36,929 bases of DNA from Peribacillus acanthi (lineage in GTDB: Bacteria; Bacillota; Bacilli; Bacillales; DSM-1321). A program made the position numbers and the translations under genes. How positions within the stretch are numbered: the first letter of the stretch is position 1; the number at the start of each line of letters is the position of its first letter. This document shows positions 1 through 7,994 of this stretch, piece after piece. Under the pieces are notes generated by a model. The model was not told the DNA's origin. It saw only the letters and a program-made list of their open reading frames with translations, and did not search any database. The stretch spans positions 1 to 36,929 of the forward strand of contig NZ_QBBX01000026.1 in NCBI RefSeq assembly GCF_003073175.1, in the 5' to 3' direction.

Positions 1-9
1 GCCAAACTA

Positions 10-138
10 GTTGATTGGAGTGGAGGGTGCTTGACTCCTGGGGGATTAGCAGGACAGGTGAGATCCCGCAGGAGCGTTAGCGATGAGGAAGCTCACCGCC
101 TGCCCCCCGGAAAGCAAGTGCCTGGAGCGGAAATCAAC
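10..138 (-). repeat. Dispersed intergenic repeat, copy 1 (129 bp)
   Basis: The element is bounded by GTTGATT (10-16) and its complement AATCAAC (132-138). It is GC-rich against AT-rich flanks and contains GACTCCTGGGGGATTAGC and GGAAAGCAAGTGCCTGG. Read on the minus strand it aligns with copies at 11144-11278, 13862-13988 and 35253-35395, which lie in the opposite orientation. It is non-coding. It resembles repeats I remember from many Bacillaceae genomes, but that was not checked. Nothing else is seen in 1-170. Confidence 0.8.
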
Positions 139-170
139 GTATTTTAACCGCATTCCTATCCAAAAATGAC

Positions 171-206
171 AAAAGACATCGAGAGGGAGGCCTCTCGATG
201 TCTTTT
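171..206. terminator. Bidirectional hairpin terminator
   Basis: AAAAGACATCGAGAGG (171-186) pairs perfectly with CCTCTCGATGTCTTTT (191-206) around a 4-nt loop. It is flanked by A-runs and T-runs on both strands. On the minus strand it would end hisJ transcription about 100 nt past the stop. The stem is a close variant of the one at 2223-2258. Confidence 0.75.
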
Positions 207-218
207 GTCGACAATCTG

Positions 219-249
219 AAGCGTGTTAACTTTAATGGTTAACACGCTT
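219..249 (+). terminator. Hairpin terminator
   Basis: AAGCGTGTTAAC (219-230) and GTTAACACGCTT (238-249) form a perfect 12-bp stem with a 7-nt loop, followed on the plus strand by TTATTATT. The T-tail is on the plus strand only, so it best fits a plus-strand transcript ending here. Confidence 0.55.
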
Positions 250-308
250 TTATTATTGTAGAGTAGTGTCAAGTTATAACGTATTGGAGTGTGGTTCCAC
301 TATCTTTC

Positions 309-1121
309 TTAGCCTAGTGGAAATTCTGTTCTCTCTCCTTTTGAAAATGTCATTAAGCTTTTATAGCCTACCGATTTAGCTAATGCAATAGCTTGATCAA
401 AATCAGCTCCGACATGTTCAGGAAAATGGGCATCCGAAGAAAGGACAATAGGAATATTTTTATTGAAACACATTTCCAGAAGTCTCTTATCAGGATACAA
501 TTGTCCAATAGGTTTTCTTAATCCAGCTGTACTTATTTCAACACATGTTTTAGAATTTCTTAACGCTTCTGTTGCCCGATCATATTGCTCCAATAAAAAA
601 TCATGATCAGTAGGAATGTATTTGAAGATTTTCACAAGGTCAATATGTCCGATGATATCGAATAAGTTTGATTCCGCCAAGGTGACAACCTGATCAAAAT
701 ATCGTCGGTATACGTCAATAATATCTCGACGGTCCCATTCATCTATGTATTCTTTAAGATCAATGCCAAAATCATCTATCCAGTGAATCGAACCTATCAC
801 ATAATCAAATGGATAGGCGGATATAAACCGTTTCATTTCTTCATGCTTACCCGGTGTATAATCCATCTCAATTGACATTTTTACATCAATTTGAGCATTC
901 CAAGCCTCATAGAAGAGATTTTGATAATCGTCCATATCATAGTATCTTCGTGGATTGACCCAGTCATTTTGAAGAATGTCAGCCGTTTGATAAAAATGAT
1001 AGGCATGCTCAGAAATACCGAAATGTTCAATCCCCATTAACTTTGCTTGATTGGTAAACTTCTTTAAATAATCCAATGTAAGTGTGCCAGTTTCCAAATG
1101 ATTATGATAATCCGTCAACAT
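309..1121 (-). CDS. hisJ: Histidinol-phosphatase, PHP family (HisJ type)
   Basis: The 270-aa protein belongs to the PHP phosphoesterase family; HisJ dephosphorylates histidinol phosphate in histidine synthesis. It starts with the metal-binding DYHNH motif (His6, His8), has GSIHW and EIS motifs in the middle, and ends its metal site with SSDAH near residue 230. Its length matches B. subtilis HisJ (about 268 aa). AAAGGGGG lies 7 nt before the ATG. No other his gene is nearby, so the histidinol-phosphatase role rests on family resemblance; another PHP phosphatase activity cannot be excluded. The ribosome binding site lies inside the dyad at 1126-1170. Confidence 0.75.
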   Translation of the reverse strand: MLTDYHNHLETGTLTLDYLKKFTNQAKLMGIEHFGISEHAYHFYQTADILQNDWVNPRRYYDMDDYQNLFYEAWNAQIDVKMSIEMDYTPGKHEEMKRFISAYPFDYVIGSIHWIDDFGIDLKEYIDEWDRRDIIDVYRRYFDQVVTLAESNLFDIIGHIDLVKIFKYIPTDHDFLLEQYDRATEALRNSKTCVEISTAGLRKPIGQLYPDKRLLEMCFNKNIPIVLSSDAHFPEHVGADFDQAIALAKSVGYKSLMTFSKGERTEFPLG

Positions 1122-1125
1122 TCCA

Positions 1126-1170
1126 ATTCCCCCTTTACCACTTTAATTATACAAAGGGTAAAGGGGGAAT
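1126..1170 (-). promoter_or_regulatory. 14-bp inverted repeat around the hisJ -10 box
   Basis: ATTCCCCCTTTACC (1126-1139) and GGTAAAGGGGGAAT (1157-1170) are exact complements separated by 17 bp. On the minus strand the spacer contains a perfect TATAAT, and the downstream arm contains the hisJ Shine-Dalgarno sequence. There is no T-tail, so it is not a normal terminator. It looks like an operator overlapping the hisJ promoter. If the transcript starts further upstream, it would instead be an RNA hairpin that hides the ribosome binding site. Confidence 0.5.
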
Positions 1171-1187
1171 CATAGCTAATTTAAACT

Positions 1188-1916
1188 TTAATGATTACTT
1201 AAAATGACATCCTTTGTTTTCGCATCTTCTTTATGTGAAACAATCAATAGCTGGTCGCTGAATATCGTATCCTTACTTAAATGGTTCATTGACTTTAGTT
1301 CTTCAATGGAGGTGCCATATTCCTGAGAAATTGACCATAGTGTTTCACCACTAGAGACGTGGTGAGTGATAAATTTGTCTTCTATGTTCGAACCCTGAAC
1401 TGGTATCGCGGCCTTTGTCGACATGTCGTCAATATTAAGAACTAGTAGTGGATCTAAACTATTTTCTTTTTCAAATGTCCATTCTTTTTCATGGACTTCA
1501 AAATGTAAGTGAACCCCTCGTGATCTACCTGTATTTCCCATGGTACCAATAGGTTGACCCTTTTCAATTGTCTGACCTTCTTCTACAAAACGTTTATTTA
1601 AATGTGCATAGACTGTCTCATAGTTCCCATGCTCAATAAAAACCACATTTCCATATGTATTAGAGTAATAAGATTTTGATATAATCCCCTCATCTACTGC
1701 CACGATATTACTGTCTAATTCCGCAGCTATGTCGATACCTTTATGAGACCCTTCTCGCGTTCCATAATGATCGGTAATGACACCATCAGTGGGCCATACC
1801 CACTGTTCCATAGTCCTGTATTCTTCCGCATGCCCTACGCTTCCACCTAAAAATAGTAATCCAATACAAGCTGCAATAATTAGCGCGATTAGAATTCTTT
1901 TTCCGTAGTCCAGCAT
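1188..1916 (-). CDS. Secreted M23 endopeptidase with LysM domain
   Basis: The 242-aa protein is exported or membrane-anchored, with one hydrophobic segment at residues 8-25. Residues 42-157 form an M23 (LytM-type) zinc peptidase: the metal-site pattern HKGID (His58, Asp62) and the catalytic HLH motif (His136, His138) are intact. Residues 185-227 form a LysM domain, which binds peptidoglycan. It probably cleaves peptide cross-bridges in the cell wall. The start is supported by AAAGGAGG 6 nt upstream. It lies upstream of hisJ with a 66-bp gap. A sporulation role like that of SpoIIQ is possible but nothing here shows it. Confidence 0.85.
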   Translation of the reverse strand: MLDYGKRILIALIIAACIGLLFLGGSVGHAEEYRTMEQWVWPTDGVITDHYGTREGSHKGIDIAAELDSNIVAVDEGIISKSYYSNTYGNVVFIEHGNYETVYAHLNKRFVEEGQTIEKGQPIGTMGNTGRSRGVHLHFEVHEKEWTFEKENSLDPLLVLNIDDMSTKAAIPVQGSNIEDKFITHHVSSGETLWSISQEYGTSIEELKSMNHLSKDTIFSDQLLIVSHKEDAKTKDVILSNH

Positions 1917-2159
1917 TTTCTTCCTCCTTTAATCGCTCGTCCATCCTACACTATGAATTCTATTAGTAAAGTAGAACATATTTATTGGGAAAACATCCCT
2001 TTGAATAGACTCACGTTTTTTAGATTGGACAAAGTCCTCTCTATTTATTCATATTCTCTATAATTGAAACAACGAGATATTATATTTCAGAACTATTTGT
2101 ACATATTCATAAAAAATTTACCCAGCTAACTCTTTGTGTATTTACTTTCCTTACGACGC

Positions 2160-2190
2160 CACCGATAGCAAATTTCTGGGACGGAAATCA
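2160..2190 (-). repeat. Remnant of the dispersed repeat (one end only)
   Basis: The segment ending in ACGGAAATCAAA matches roughly 23 of 30 bases of the 109-138 end of copy 1. It is followed, as copy 1 is, by an ATCGAGAG hairpin about 30 bp further on. The rest of the gap 1917-2222 shows no gene or other structure I can support. Confidence 0.5.
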
Positions 2191-2222
2191 AACTATTCTC
2201 CTACTATACATTTATAAATGAC

Positions 2223-2261
2223 AAAAGGTATCGAGAGTTCGTACTCTCGATACCTTTTTTT
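2223..2261. terminator. rsiX terminator (bidirectional)
   Basis: AAAAGGTATCGAGAGT (2223-2238) pairs perfectly with ACTCTCGATACCTTTT (2243-2258) around a TCGT loop, with A/T runs on both sides. It lies 4 bp past the rsiX stop. Confidence 0.85.
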
Positions 2262-2265
2262 ACAG

Positions 2266-3474
2266 TTAATTTACTTTATTGGGACGGACGAAAACGGTCA
2301 TTTCTTGATTCATTTTGAACATACCTACTTGTGCGATGGTTGGATGTTCAAACATAATCGATTTAAACCCAAATTCCCTAGCAGTGAGCACCATTGCTTC
2401 TAGTGCCTTAATAGTCAGTTCTGATTCATCAAGAAGTGTCTCAGCTGTGAATGTTACGATTGCTCGATGGCCCTCTTGCTTCACTGAAAACTGAAAGGTC
2501 TCTGGGATAGAAGAAGAAATATATGAAACATCTAAAGGCTTTTTCATTTCATTTAATGCTACTTCGAAATCTTCATAATTAGTTAAAGTCGGTACAATGA
2601 ACTTTTTTGTTTCCTCACTGAATTGATAAATCAAATAACCTCTTTTACGTTCAAATGGTAGAATTTCAATTTCTGTTTCAATTCCGTAATTTGAAAATTC
2701 AACACCTGGATTGCCTTCCTGACTGAAAGTGATTTTTTCAATCCCTGAGAATCCAGCTGTATCTTTTAGAGCCTCAAAAAATGTGTATTCCATGTTGTTA
2801 AATGGATGTCCTTCTAACAGATCCACATTTAATGTTCTTGTTTCCTTGTTAATTGTAAGATTTGTTGACGGAAGGGGATAATATTCCGCTAAACCTAGCT
2901 CTAACTCATTTACACCCTTCATGGCTTTTTCAAAACTCTCAACCATAGGTGTCCCTTTCGTTTCAATTCCTTGTTCAGTGAAAGTGATTGGTACAATATA
3001 ATTCACATTTGCATCAGGAACTGCTATTGTTATTTCGCTTTGATTATCATTTTCTTCAGGGACAATGATAGAAGCTTCATTGGAGATACTGGTGATTCCT
3101 ATTTTCGGCTCCTCAGAGCTTTTATCCTCCTGTTTCTTTGTTATTGTCATTTCCTTTTTAGGCTCCGAAGACGATTCCTTTTGTGAGGCACCATCTTCAC
3201 TTGTAGCTCTCGAACCTTCTGACACTGCTATTTTACTTTCAGAACTTTTACCGCCTGATGGATTATTAAAGAAATAGGATGAGGTTATGATACCAAATAG
3301 GAAAACCGCAGCTACACCTGCCATCGCCGGAAGCCATCTTTGAACCGACTTTTTCTTTCTAGTTGCTTGTTGAATATTTGCGAAAATTTCCTGAGGACTT
3401 CTTTCGTCCTTTATCTTAGGTAATTTTGAAAATAAATCTTCAACATCATGATCTGTCCATTGTGATCTTTTCAA
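2266..3474 (-). CDS. rsiX: Anti-sigma-X factor RsiX
   Basis: The 402-aa protein has a cytoplasmic N-terminal part (residues 1-45), one membrane segment at about 46-68, a low-complexity Ser/Glu/Lys linker to about 130, and a large extracellular domain. This is the layout of an ECF anti-sigma factor. It sits directly after sigX and overlaps it by 29 bp, as in B. subtilis, where RsiX (about 368 aa) holds sigma-X at the membrane. The start is TTG, with AAAGGAGGG upstream. The identification rests on topology and position more than on motifs. A terminator follows the stop. Confidence 0.8.
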   Translation of the reverse strand: MKRSQWTDHDVEDLFSKLPKIKDERSPQEIFANIQQATRKKKSVQRWLPAMAGVAAVFLFGIITSSYFFNNPSGGKSSESKIAVSEGSRATSEDGASQKESSSEPKKEMTITKKQEDKSSEEPKIGITSISNEASIIVPEENDNQSEITIAVPDANVNYIVPITFTEQGIETKGTPMVESFEKAMKGVNELELGLAEYYPLPSTNLTINKETRTLNVDLLEGHPFNNMEYTFFEALKDTAGFSGIEKITFSQEGNPGVEFSNYGIETEIEILPFERKRGYLIYQFSEETKKFIVPTLTNYEDFEVALNEMKKPLDVSYISSSIPETFQFSVKQEGHRAIVTFTAETLLDESELTIKALEAMVLTAREFGFKSIMFEHPTIAQVGMFKMNQEMTVFVRPNKVN

Positions 3475-4000
3475 GAGGGCTTCCCTCCTTTCCTACATTG
3501 GCCTCAAGAATTTTCTTCACAGCTTTTAATGCTCTATGTTGTGTGGTCTTCACTTTACTTTCTGTCCAACCTAAAATCTCCGCTGTTTCTGTAATGGACA
3601 GGGATTGGATATAACGAAGAATGATGACAGATCGTTGGTCGACTGTACATTCATCTAAACTTTTATAAATCCATTGTATTTCTTCTTTTTGAAGTGCGAT
3701 TTCTTCTGGTATTGGATGATCATCCTTAATTTGTTGCTTATCCCAGTCAAAGTTCTCCATCAATCTTTGCTTCCAGCTTTTTTGCTTTCTGAAATGGTCA
3801 ATAGCAGCATTTCGTGCAATTGAATATAACCATGTCCTTTCACTGCTTTTCCCCTCAAATTTTTGATAGGATTTGTAGACACGAATATACACTTCTTGAA
3901 CAAGATCTTCTGCGGTTTCCTTGTTCTTTACCATATAGAATAAAAATTGAAATACATCATGATGGTACTTTTCGTAAAGATCCTGGAAAACGGAGTCCAT
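3446..4000 (-). CDS. sigX: ECF RNA polymerase sigma factor SigX
   Basis: The 184-aa protein has sigma region 2 at about residues 8-75 (ETAEDLVQEVY and RTWLYSIARNAAIDHFRK) and region 4 at about 122-175 (an ITETAEILGW helix-turn-helix). It follows resE, as in B. subtilis, where SigX controls cell-envelope and surface-charge genes. A terminator separates it from resE. Its own promoter (4028-4054) has the ECF pattern TGTAAC-17-CGAC, which suggests autoregulation. The ribosome binding site is GGAGGAGG. RsiX is the next gene and presumed partner. Confidence 0.9.
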   Translation of the reverse strand: MDSVFQDLYEKYHHDVFQFLFYMVKNKETAEDLVQEVYIRVYKSYQKFEGKSSERTWLYSIARNAAIDHFRKQKSWKQRLMENFDWDKQQIKDDHPIPEEIALQKEEIQWIYKSLDECTVDQRSVIILRYIQSLSITETAEILGWTESKVKTTQHRALKAVKKILEANVGKEGSPLEKITMDRS

Positions 4001-4027
4001 ATATCCCCCTCCTCCGTTATTATATTA

Positions 4028-4054
4028 GTCGTAACGTTATGTACAAAAGTTACA
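4028..4054 (-). promoter_or_regulatory. ECF-type (sigma-X) promoter of sigX
   Basis: On the minus strand TGTAAC (4049-4054) and CGAC (4028-4031) are 17 bp apart. This matches the sigma-X consensus (TGTAAC, 16-17, CGWC). It lies about 28 bp before the sigX start. Confidence 0.75.
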
Positions 4055-4075
4055 CTTTTACTATAGTCTTTTTAT

Positions 4076-4111
4076 ATAAAAAAAGGAAGAGTAATCCAGC
4101 ACTCTTCCTTT
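4076..4111 (-). terminator. resE terminator
   Basis: AAAGGAAGAGT (4082-4092) and ACTCTTCCTTT (4101-4111) form a perfect 11-bp stem with an 8-nt loop. On the minus strand it is followed by a T-run. It lies 60 bp after resE and just before the sigX promoter, so sigX is insulated from the res genes. Confidence 0.85.
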
Positions 4112-4170
4112 CGTCATATCATGTCCAGCGTTTCTCATGTAACGAGATTTTTCGGCACATTCTTTCAATT

Positions 4171-5964
4171 TTACAAAATCCCAATCGAATGTTGGGGAAT
4201 GGTAAAAGTAAATGTCGTACCGTGATGAAGTTTGCTTTTGACTGAAATATCCCCACCATGAGCAGTAATGATATTTTTAGCAATCGCTAATCCTAGACCA
4301 GTGCCAGATTCACCTCTTGTTCGTGCTTTATCTGCCTTATAAAAACGTTCAAACACAAACGGTAAATCTTCTTCAGGTATGCCTGTGCCAGAATCACTTA
4401 CTTCTATTACGAGATTATGTTTTTTATCAATTGATTGTTTTATCGTTACGAACCCACCATCGGGAGTGTGTCGAATCGCATTATCAATGAGATTTGTCAT
4501 AACCTGTTCAATCTTATCGCCATCGAAAACCCAGATGAGATTTTGATTTTCGATTTCACTTTCAACTTGAATATTCTTCTCCTTAGCAAGACCAGTAAAT
4601 TTTGAAGAGATTCTTTTAAAATATGGTTGCAGTAAAACTTCTTCATAACGCAAAGTGATTCGGCCTGCTTCCATTCTTGCTAAATCTAATAAATCATTCA
4701 CTAGTCGACCCATTCTCAACGATTCATCATAGATGATACGAGCTAATTCTTTCTTTTCTTCCTCTGTACCTGCAATATCATCAATGATTGCCTCGCTATA
4801 TCCTTGTAACATGGATATAGGCGTCCGTAGTTCATGGGACACATTTGCAATAAAATCTTTACGAAGCTTATCTAGTTTTCTTTCTTCGGTCATATCACGT
4901 AATACAGCAACTGCACCTCTAATACGTTTATTATTGTATAGTGGACTTACAATAATAACCCAATGATGACCTTGCAGAGAAATTTCACCAGTTTGTTCAC
5001 TTTCTGTTTCGACGGCTTTTTCAAAAAGCTTCATTAATACAGATGGAGCTTCTTTACCATCTGCAATAAAACCTTTTTCGTAGTACCAATATTGTAGAAA
5101 GGTCTCTGCCGGTGGATTGGTTGCAAGAATTGCCCCATCCCTATTTATGGTCACCACACCATCCGCCATACTACTTAAAATGCTTGATAGATTCTCTTTC
5201 TCTTGACTTAAAGCATTCATATTAAAGGTTAGCTGTTTACCCATTTGATTAAAAGCCGTTGCAAGTTCCCCTATTTCATCATGGGTTAAGATTGGAACTC
5301 GCGTTTCAAATTTTCCTTTTGCTACTTCAAAGGCAGCTTCCCTCATTTTTCGTAATGGCGCTGTTATTCGAGTCGATAGGAAAAAGGCAAAAATCGTCGT
5401 TAGGACTATAGCAACGCCTGCAGCTAACAAGATGAATTTTGTTGTTGATTTAACGGTTCGTTCCATTGCAGTCATTGTTTGATAAATGAATATATATCCC
5501 TCTTGGTTATTTAAGACCATTGGGGCACCAACAATAATAACTGGTATTTGTTCATGACTTTGTATTTCATCTGAAAAATCACTAAGTAGTAATTCTTTTT
5601 GTACTATTTTTCTGTCTATGAATATTTTCGACAGTTCAGGGTCTCTCTTAATTTCTGATAGAGATAGTGGCGGATCAGAAAAGGTTTTTGATGCAATGAC
5701 TTTATTATCTCCTTCAACCACTATAATCCTTGTAGAGCTACCGAGTAATTGGGATGAAATCTCCAAAGACTCATTCGGATCTTTGTGTTGCCTTAATATT
5801 TCTACAACCCTACTTGCCGTTACAGTCAGCTCGTCTTCCACTTGGTTAATATGGAAATTTTCAAAGAATTCTAGAAGCAAAACAGTTAAAATAAATAGCA
5901 CAAATGATACTAGCAGTAGAATGGTAAGCCATAATTTCCCTACTACGCTTCTCCAAAAAATCAT
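4171..5964 (-). CDS. resE: Sensor histidine kinase ResE
   Basis: The 597-aa membrane kinase has TM1 (about 10-31), an extracytoplasmic sensor region (about 33-172), TM2 (about 176-197), a HAMP linker (about 198-250), a PAS domain (about 258-360), a phosphorylation site at His377 in FIANVSHELRTP, and an ATPase domain with N, G1 (DSGTGI) and G2 (GTGLGLAI) boxes. ResE phosphorylates ResD under oxygen limitation or nitric oxide in B. subtilis. It overlaps resD by 4 bp (ATGA), so the two are translationally coupled, and it ends at its own terminator. Confidence 0.93.
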   Translation of the reverse strand: MIFWRSVVGKLWLTILLLVSFVLFILTVLLLEFFENFHINQVEDELTVTASRVVEILRQHKDPNESLEISSQLLGSSTRIIVVEGDNKVIASKTFSDPPLSLSEIKRDPELSKIFIDRKIVQKELLLSDFSDEIQSHEQIPVIIVGAPMVLNNQEGYIFIYQTMTAMERTVKSTTKFILLAAGVAIVLTTIFAFFLSTRITAPLRKMREAAFEVAKGKFETRVPILTHDEIGELATAFNQMGKQLTFNMNALSQEKENLSSILSSMADGVVTINRDGAILATNPPAETFLQYWYYEKGFIADGKEAPSVLMKLFEKAVETESEQTGEISLQGHHWVIIVSPLYNNKRIRGAVAVLRDMTEERKLDKLRKDFIANVSHELRTPISMLQGYSEAIIDDIAGTEEEKKELARIIYDESLRMGRLVNDLLDLARMEAGRITLRYEEVLLQPYFKRISSKFTGLAKEKNIQVESEIENQNLIWVFDGDKIEQVMTNLIDNAIRHTPDGGFVTIKQSIDKKHNLVIEVSDSGTGIPEEDLPFVFERFYKADKARTRGESGTGLGLAIAKNIITAHGGDISVKSKLHHGTTFTFTIPQHSIGIL

Positions 5965-6677
5965 TCATTCACAACCTCAAACTTATAGCCTACACCCCAA
6001 ACAGTTACAATCATCTTTGCAGCCTCTTCGGATACTTTATTCAATTTCTCCCTTAACCGCTTTACGTGAGTGTCAACTGTTCGTAAATCACCAAAAAATT
6101 CATAATGCCAAACTTCTTTTAATAATTGTTCACGATCAAAGACCTTATCAGGCGACTTGGCTAAAAAGTAAAGTAATTCATATTCTTTTGGCGTCAAAGA
6201 GACTTCTTTTCCATCCGCAGTAACGCGGTGTGCATCATTATCAATCGTGACATGTGGAAAGACAATAACATCCTTCGCTGTGGTATCTGTTTGTAAATAT
6301 GTTGTTTTAGAAGAACGTCTTAATAAGGCCTTTACTCTCAGGATGACTTCCCTAGGGCTGAATGGTTTTACAATATAATCATCCGTTCCTACCTCAAAAC
6401 CTTGCACTCTATTCATTTCTTCGCCTTTTGCTGTAAGCATAATGATTGGAGTGGATTTTTTCTCGCGAATTTCACGACAAACTTCTATACCATCTTTACC
6501 AGGCATCATTATATCTAACAAGATTAAATCGTAATCAGTGGACTTAGCTTTCACTAAAGCTTGGTTTCCATCCTCAGCTTCATCAATCATGTACCCTTCT
6601 CTTTCAAGATACATTTTCAACAATCTACGAATACGCTCCTCATCATCCACAACAAGAATTCTAACTGTTTGTTCCAT
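5961..6677 (-). CDS. resD: Response regulator ResD
   Basis: The 238-aa OmpR/PhoB-type regulator has a receiver domain at residues 1-120 with acidic pair Asp11-Asp12 and phospho-acceptor Asp55 (LLDIMMPGKDG), and a winged-helix DNA-binding domain from about 140 to the end. With ResE it activates respiration genes, including resABC in B. subtilis. I start it at the ATG at 6677, which has AAAGGGAGTG 8 nt upstream and gives the family length (about 240 aa). The frame extends 27 codons further upstream without support. Confidence 0.93.
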   Translation of the reverse strand: MEQTVRILVVDDEERIRRLLKMYLEREGYMIDEAEDGNQALVKAKSTDYDLILLDIMMPGKDGIEVCREIREKKSTPIIMLTAKGEEMNRVQGFEVGTDDYIVKPFSPREVILRVKALLRRSSKTTYLQTDTTAKDVIVFPHVTIDNDAHRVTADGKEVSLTPKEYELLYFLAKSPDKVFDREQLLKEVWHYEFFGDLRTVDTHVKRLREKLNKVSEEAAKMIVTVWGVGYKFEVVNE

Positions 6678-6746
6678 TTCATCCACTCCCTTTTTAATCA
6701 TGTTTACAAGTACCTTATAGATTTTAATAGCGGGTCGTTGTTTACA

Positions 6747-6775
6747 AAAAGGCCTCACATTTGTGAGACCTTTTA
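6747..6775 (-). terminator. Hairpin between resC and resD
   Basis: The arms AAAAGGCCTCACA and TGTGAGACCTTTT form a stem with one mismatch, followed on the minus strand by TTTTTG. It would end or attenuate the resABC transcript before resD, so resDE probably also has its own promoter in the roughly 70 bp before its start. Confidence 0.7.
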
Positions 6776-6801
6776 TTTGTCATGGCTTTTTTCATTTGCA
6801 C

Positions 6802-7980
6802 CTAAGCATATGAATGAAGACCAGCAATTACAAGATTTACAACAATGGTATTAAACATCATAATGCCAAAACCTACAACTGCTAACCAAGCAGATTTTTC
6901 TCCATGCCATCCTCTAGAAAGACGCAAATGTAAGAAAGCAGCATAGAATAACCAAGTAATAAGTGCCCATACTTCTTTAGGATCCCAACCCCAGAATCGG
7001 GTCCAAGCAATTTGCGCCCAAATCATTGCAAATATTAATGCTCCAAGTGTAAATACTGGGAATCCAATTAATACAGATCGGTATCCTATTTCATCCATTA
7101 AGTCTAATTTAACGTTTCTAACTAAAGGTTGTAATGAATGTGCGATTCTCTTACGAAGTACCACACGTAACAATCCGTAAATAATTGCTCCGGAAATAAG
7201 TGACCATATCACTGTATTTAACTTCTTTGCATTTATTAAGGCAGGAACTTCAAAGATTGGCTCCATCTTTCCTGATGTTTTTAGTTCATTTTCATTGAAA
7301 CCTACAATGGCTGGTAATTGATAGGTTTCTTCTACAGCATTACCCTTCTTATCAACCCAATCAAATTTCGCTTCATATCCTTGCATTGAGAAAATAGAAG
7401 TAATAATGACAAATCCTAGTGTAGCAATCAAGCTGAACATGACTACTTCAAGCCAAAATGTTTTTTTACTCTTTTTTGTTTGATCAATTGCTCTCACTAA
7501 GTAAATAACTCCTGCAGCAAAGCTAAGAGCAAGGATAGATTGTCCTGCAGCAGCTGTTGTCACATGGATATGCAGCCAGTCACTTTGCAAAGCAGGTATT
7601 AACGGTGAAATTTCCCGAGGGAACATACTTGCATAAGCAATTACCAATAAAGCAACTGGTAATGCGAAAACGCCTAAAACTGGAGTTTTATAGATTAAAA
7701 AGATAATGATAAATGCCGCGACCAGCATCATTCCAAAGAATGTTATAAACTCAAATAGATTACTAACAGGTGCATGCCCTGCCGCAATCCAACGAGTAAT
7801 AAAATATCCAAGTTGGGATGCAAATCCAATGATGGTCATTACGATTCCAAATAGACCCCATTTATTTAGCTTTATTTCTTCTTCTGGCTTTTTTATCTTA
7901 ATGGCACCGCCAAAAAGGAATGTAGCGATCAAATATAAGATAAAAGCAATATAAAGCAAATTACTACTTAATTCCGCCAC
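6802..7980 (-). CDS. resC: Cytochrome c biogenesis protein ResC (CcsA family)
   Basis: The 392-aa multi-pass membrane protein carries the tryptophan-rich haem-handling WWD motif of the CcsA family ([12 protein letters not shown]-like, about residues 325-340) and conserved His residues. With ResB it moves haem across the membrane and attaches it to apocytochrome c (System II). The start is GTG, with GGGGGG 6 nt upstream, 14 bp after resB. The hairpin at 6747 follows. Confidence 0.92.
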   Translation of the reverse strand: MAELSSNLLYIAFILYLIATFLFGGAIKIKKPEEEIKLNKWGLFGIVMTIIGFASQLGYFITRWIAAGHAPVSNLFEFITFFGMMLVAAFIIIFLIYKTPVLGVFALPVALLVIAYASMFPREISPLIPALQSDWLHIHVTTAAAGQSILALSFAAGVIYLVRAIDQTKKSKKTFWLEVVMFSLIATLGFVIITSIFSMQGYEAKFDWVDKKGNAVEETYQLPAIVGFNENELKTSGKMEPIFEVPALINAKKLNTVIWSLISGAIIYGLLRVVLRKRIAHSLQPLVRNVKLDLMDEIGYRSVLIGFPVFTLGALIFAMIWAQIAWTRFWGWDPKEVWALITWLFYAAFLHLRLSRGWHGEKSAWLAVVGFGIMMFNTIVVNLVIAGLHSYA

Positions 7981-7994
7981 ATCTGTCCCCCCTA

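Noticed and set aside
2218-2403. Plus-strand 61-codon ORF
   Set aside because: It starts in the rsiX terminator and runs antisense through rsiX; it has no ribosome binding site.
3814-4245. Plus-strand 143-codon ORF
   Set aside because: Antisense to sigX and resE, and runs over the sigX promoter and resE terminator.
5618-6223. Plus-strand 201-codon ORF
   Set aside because: Antisense to resE and resD, two clearly coding genes; low-quality composition.
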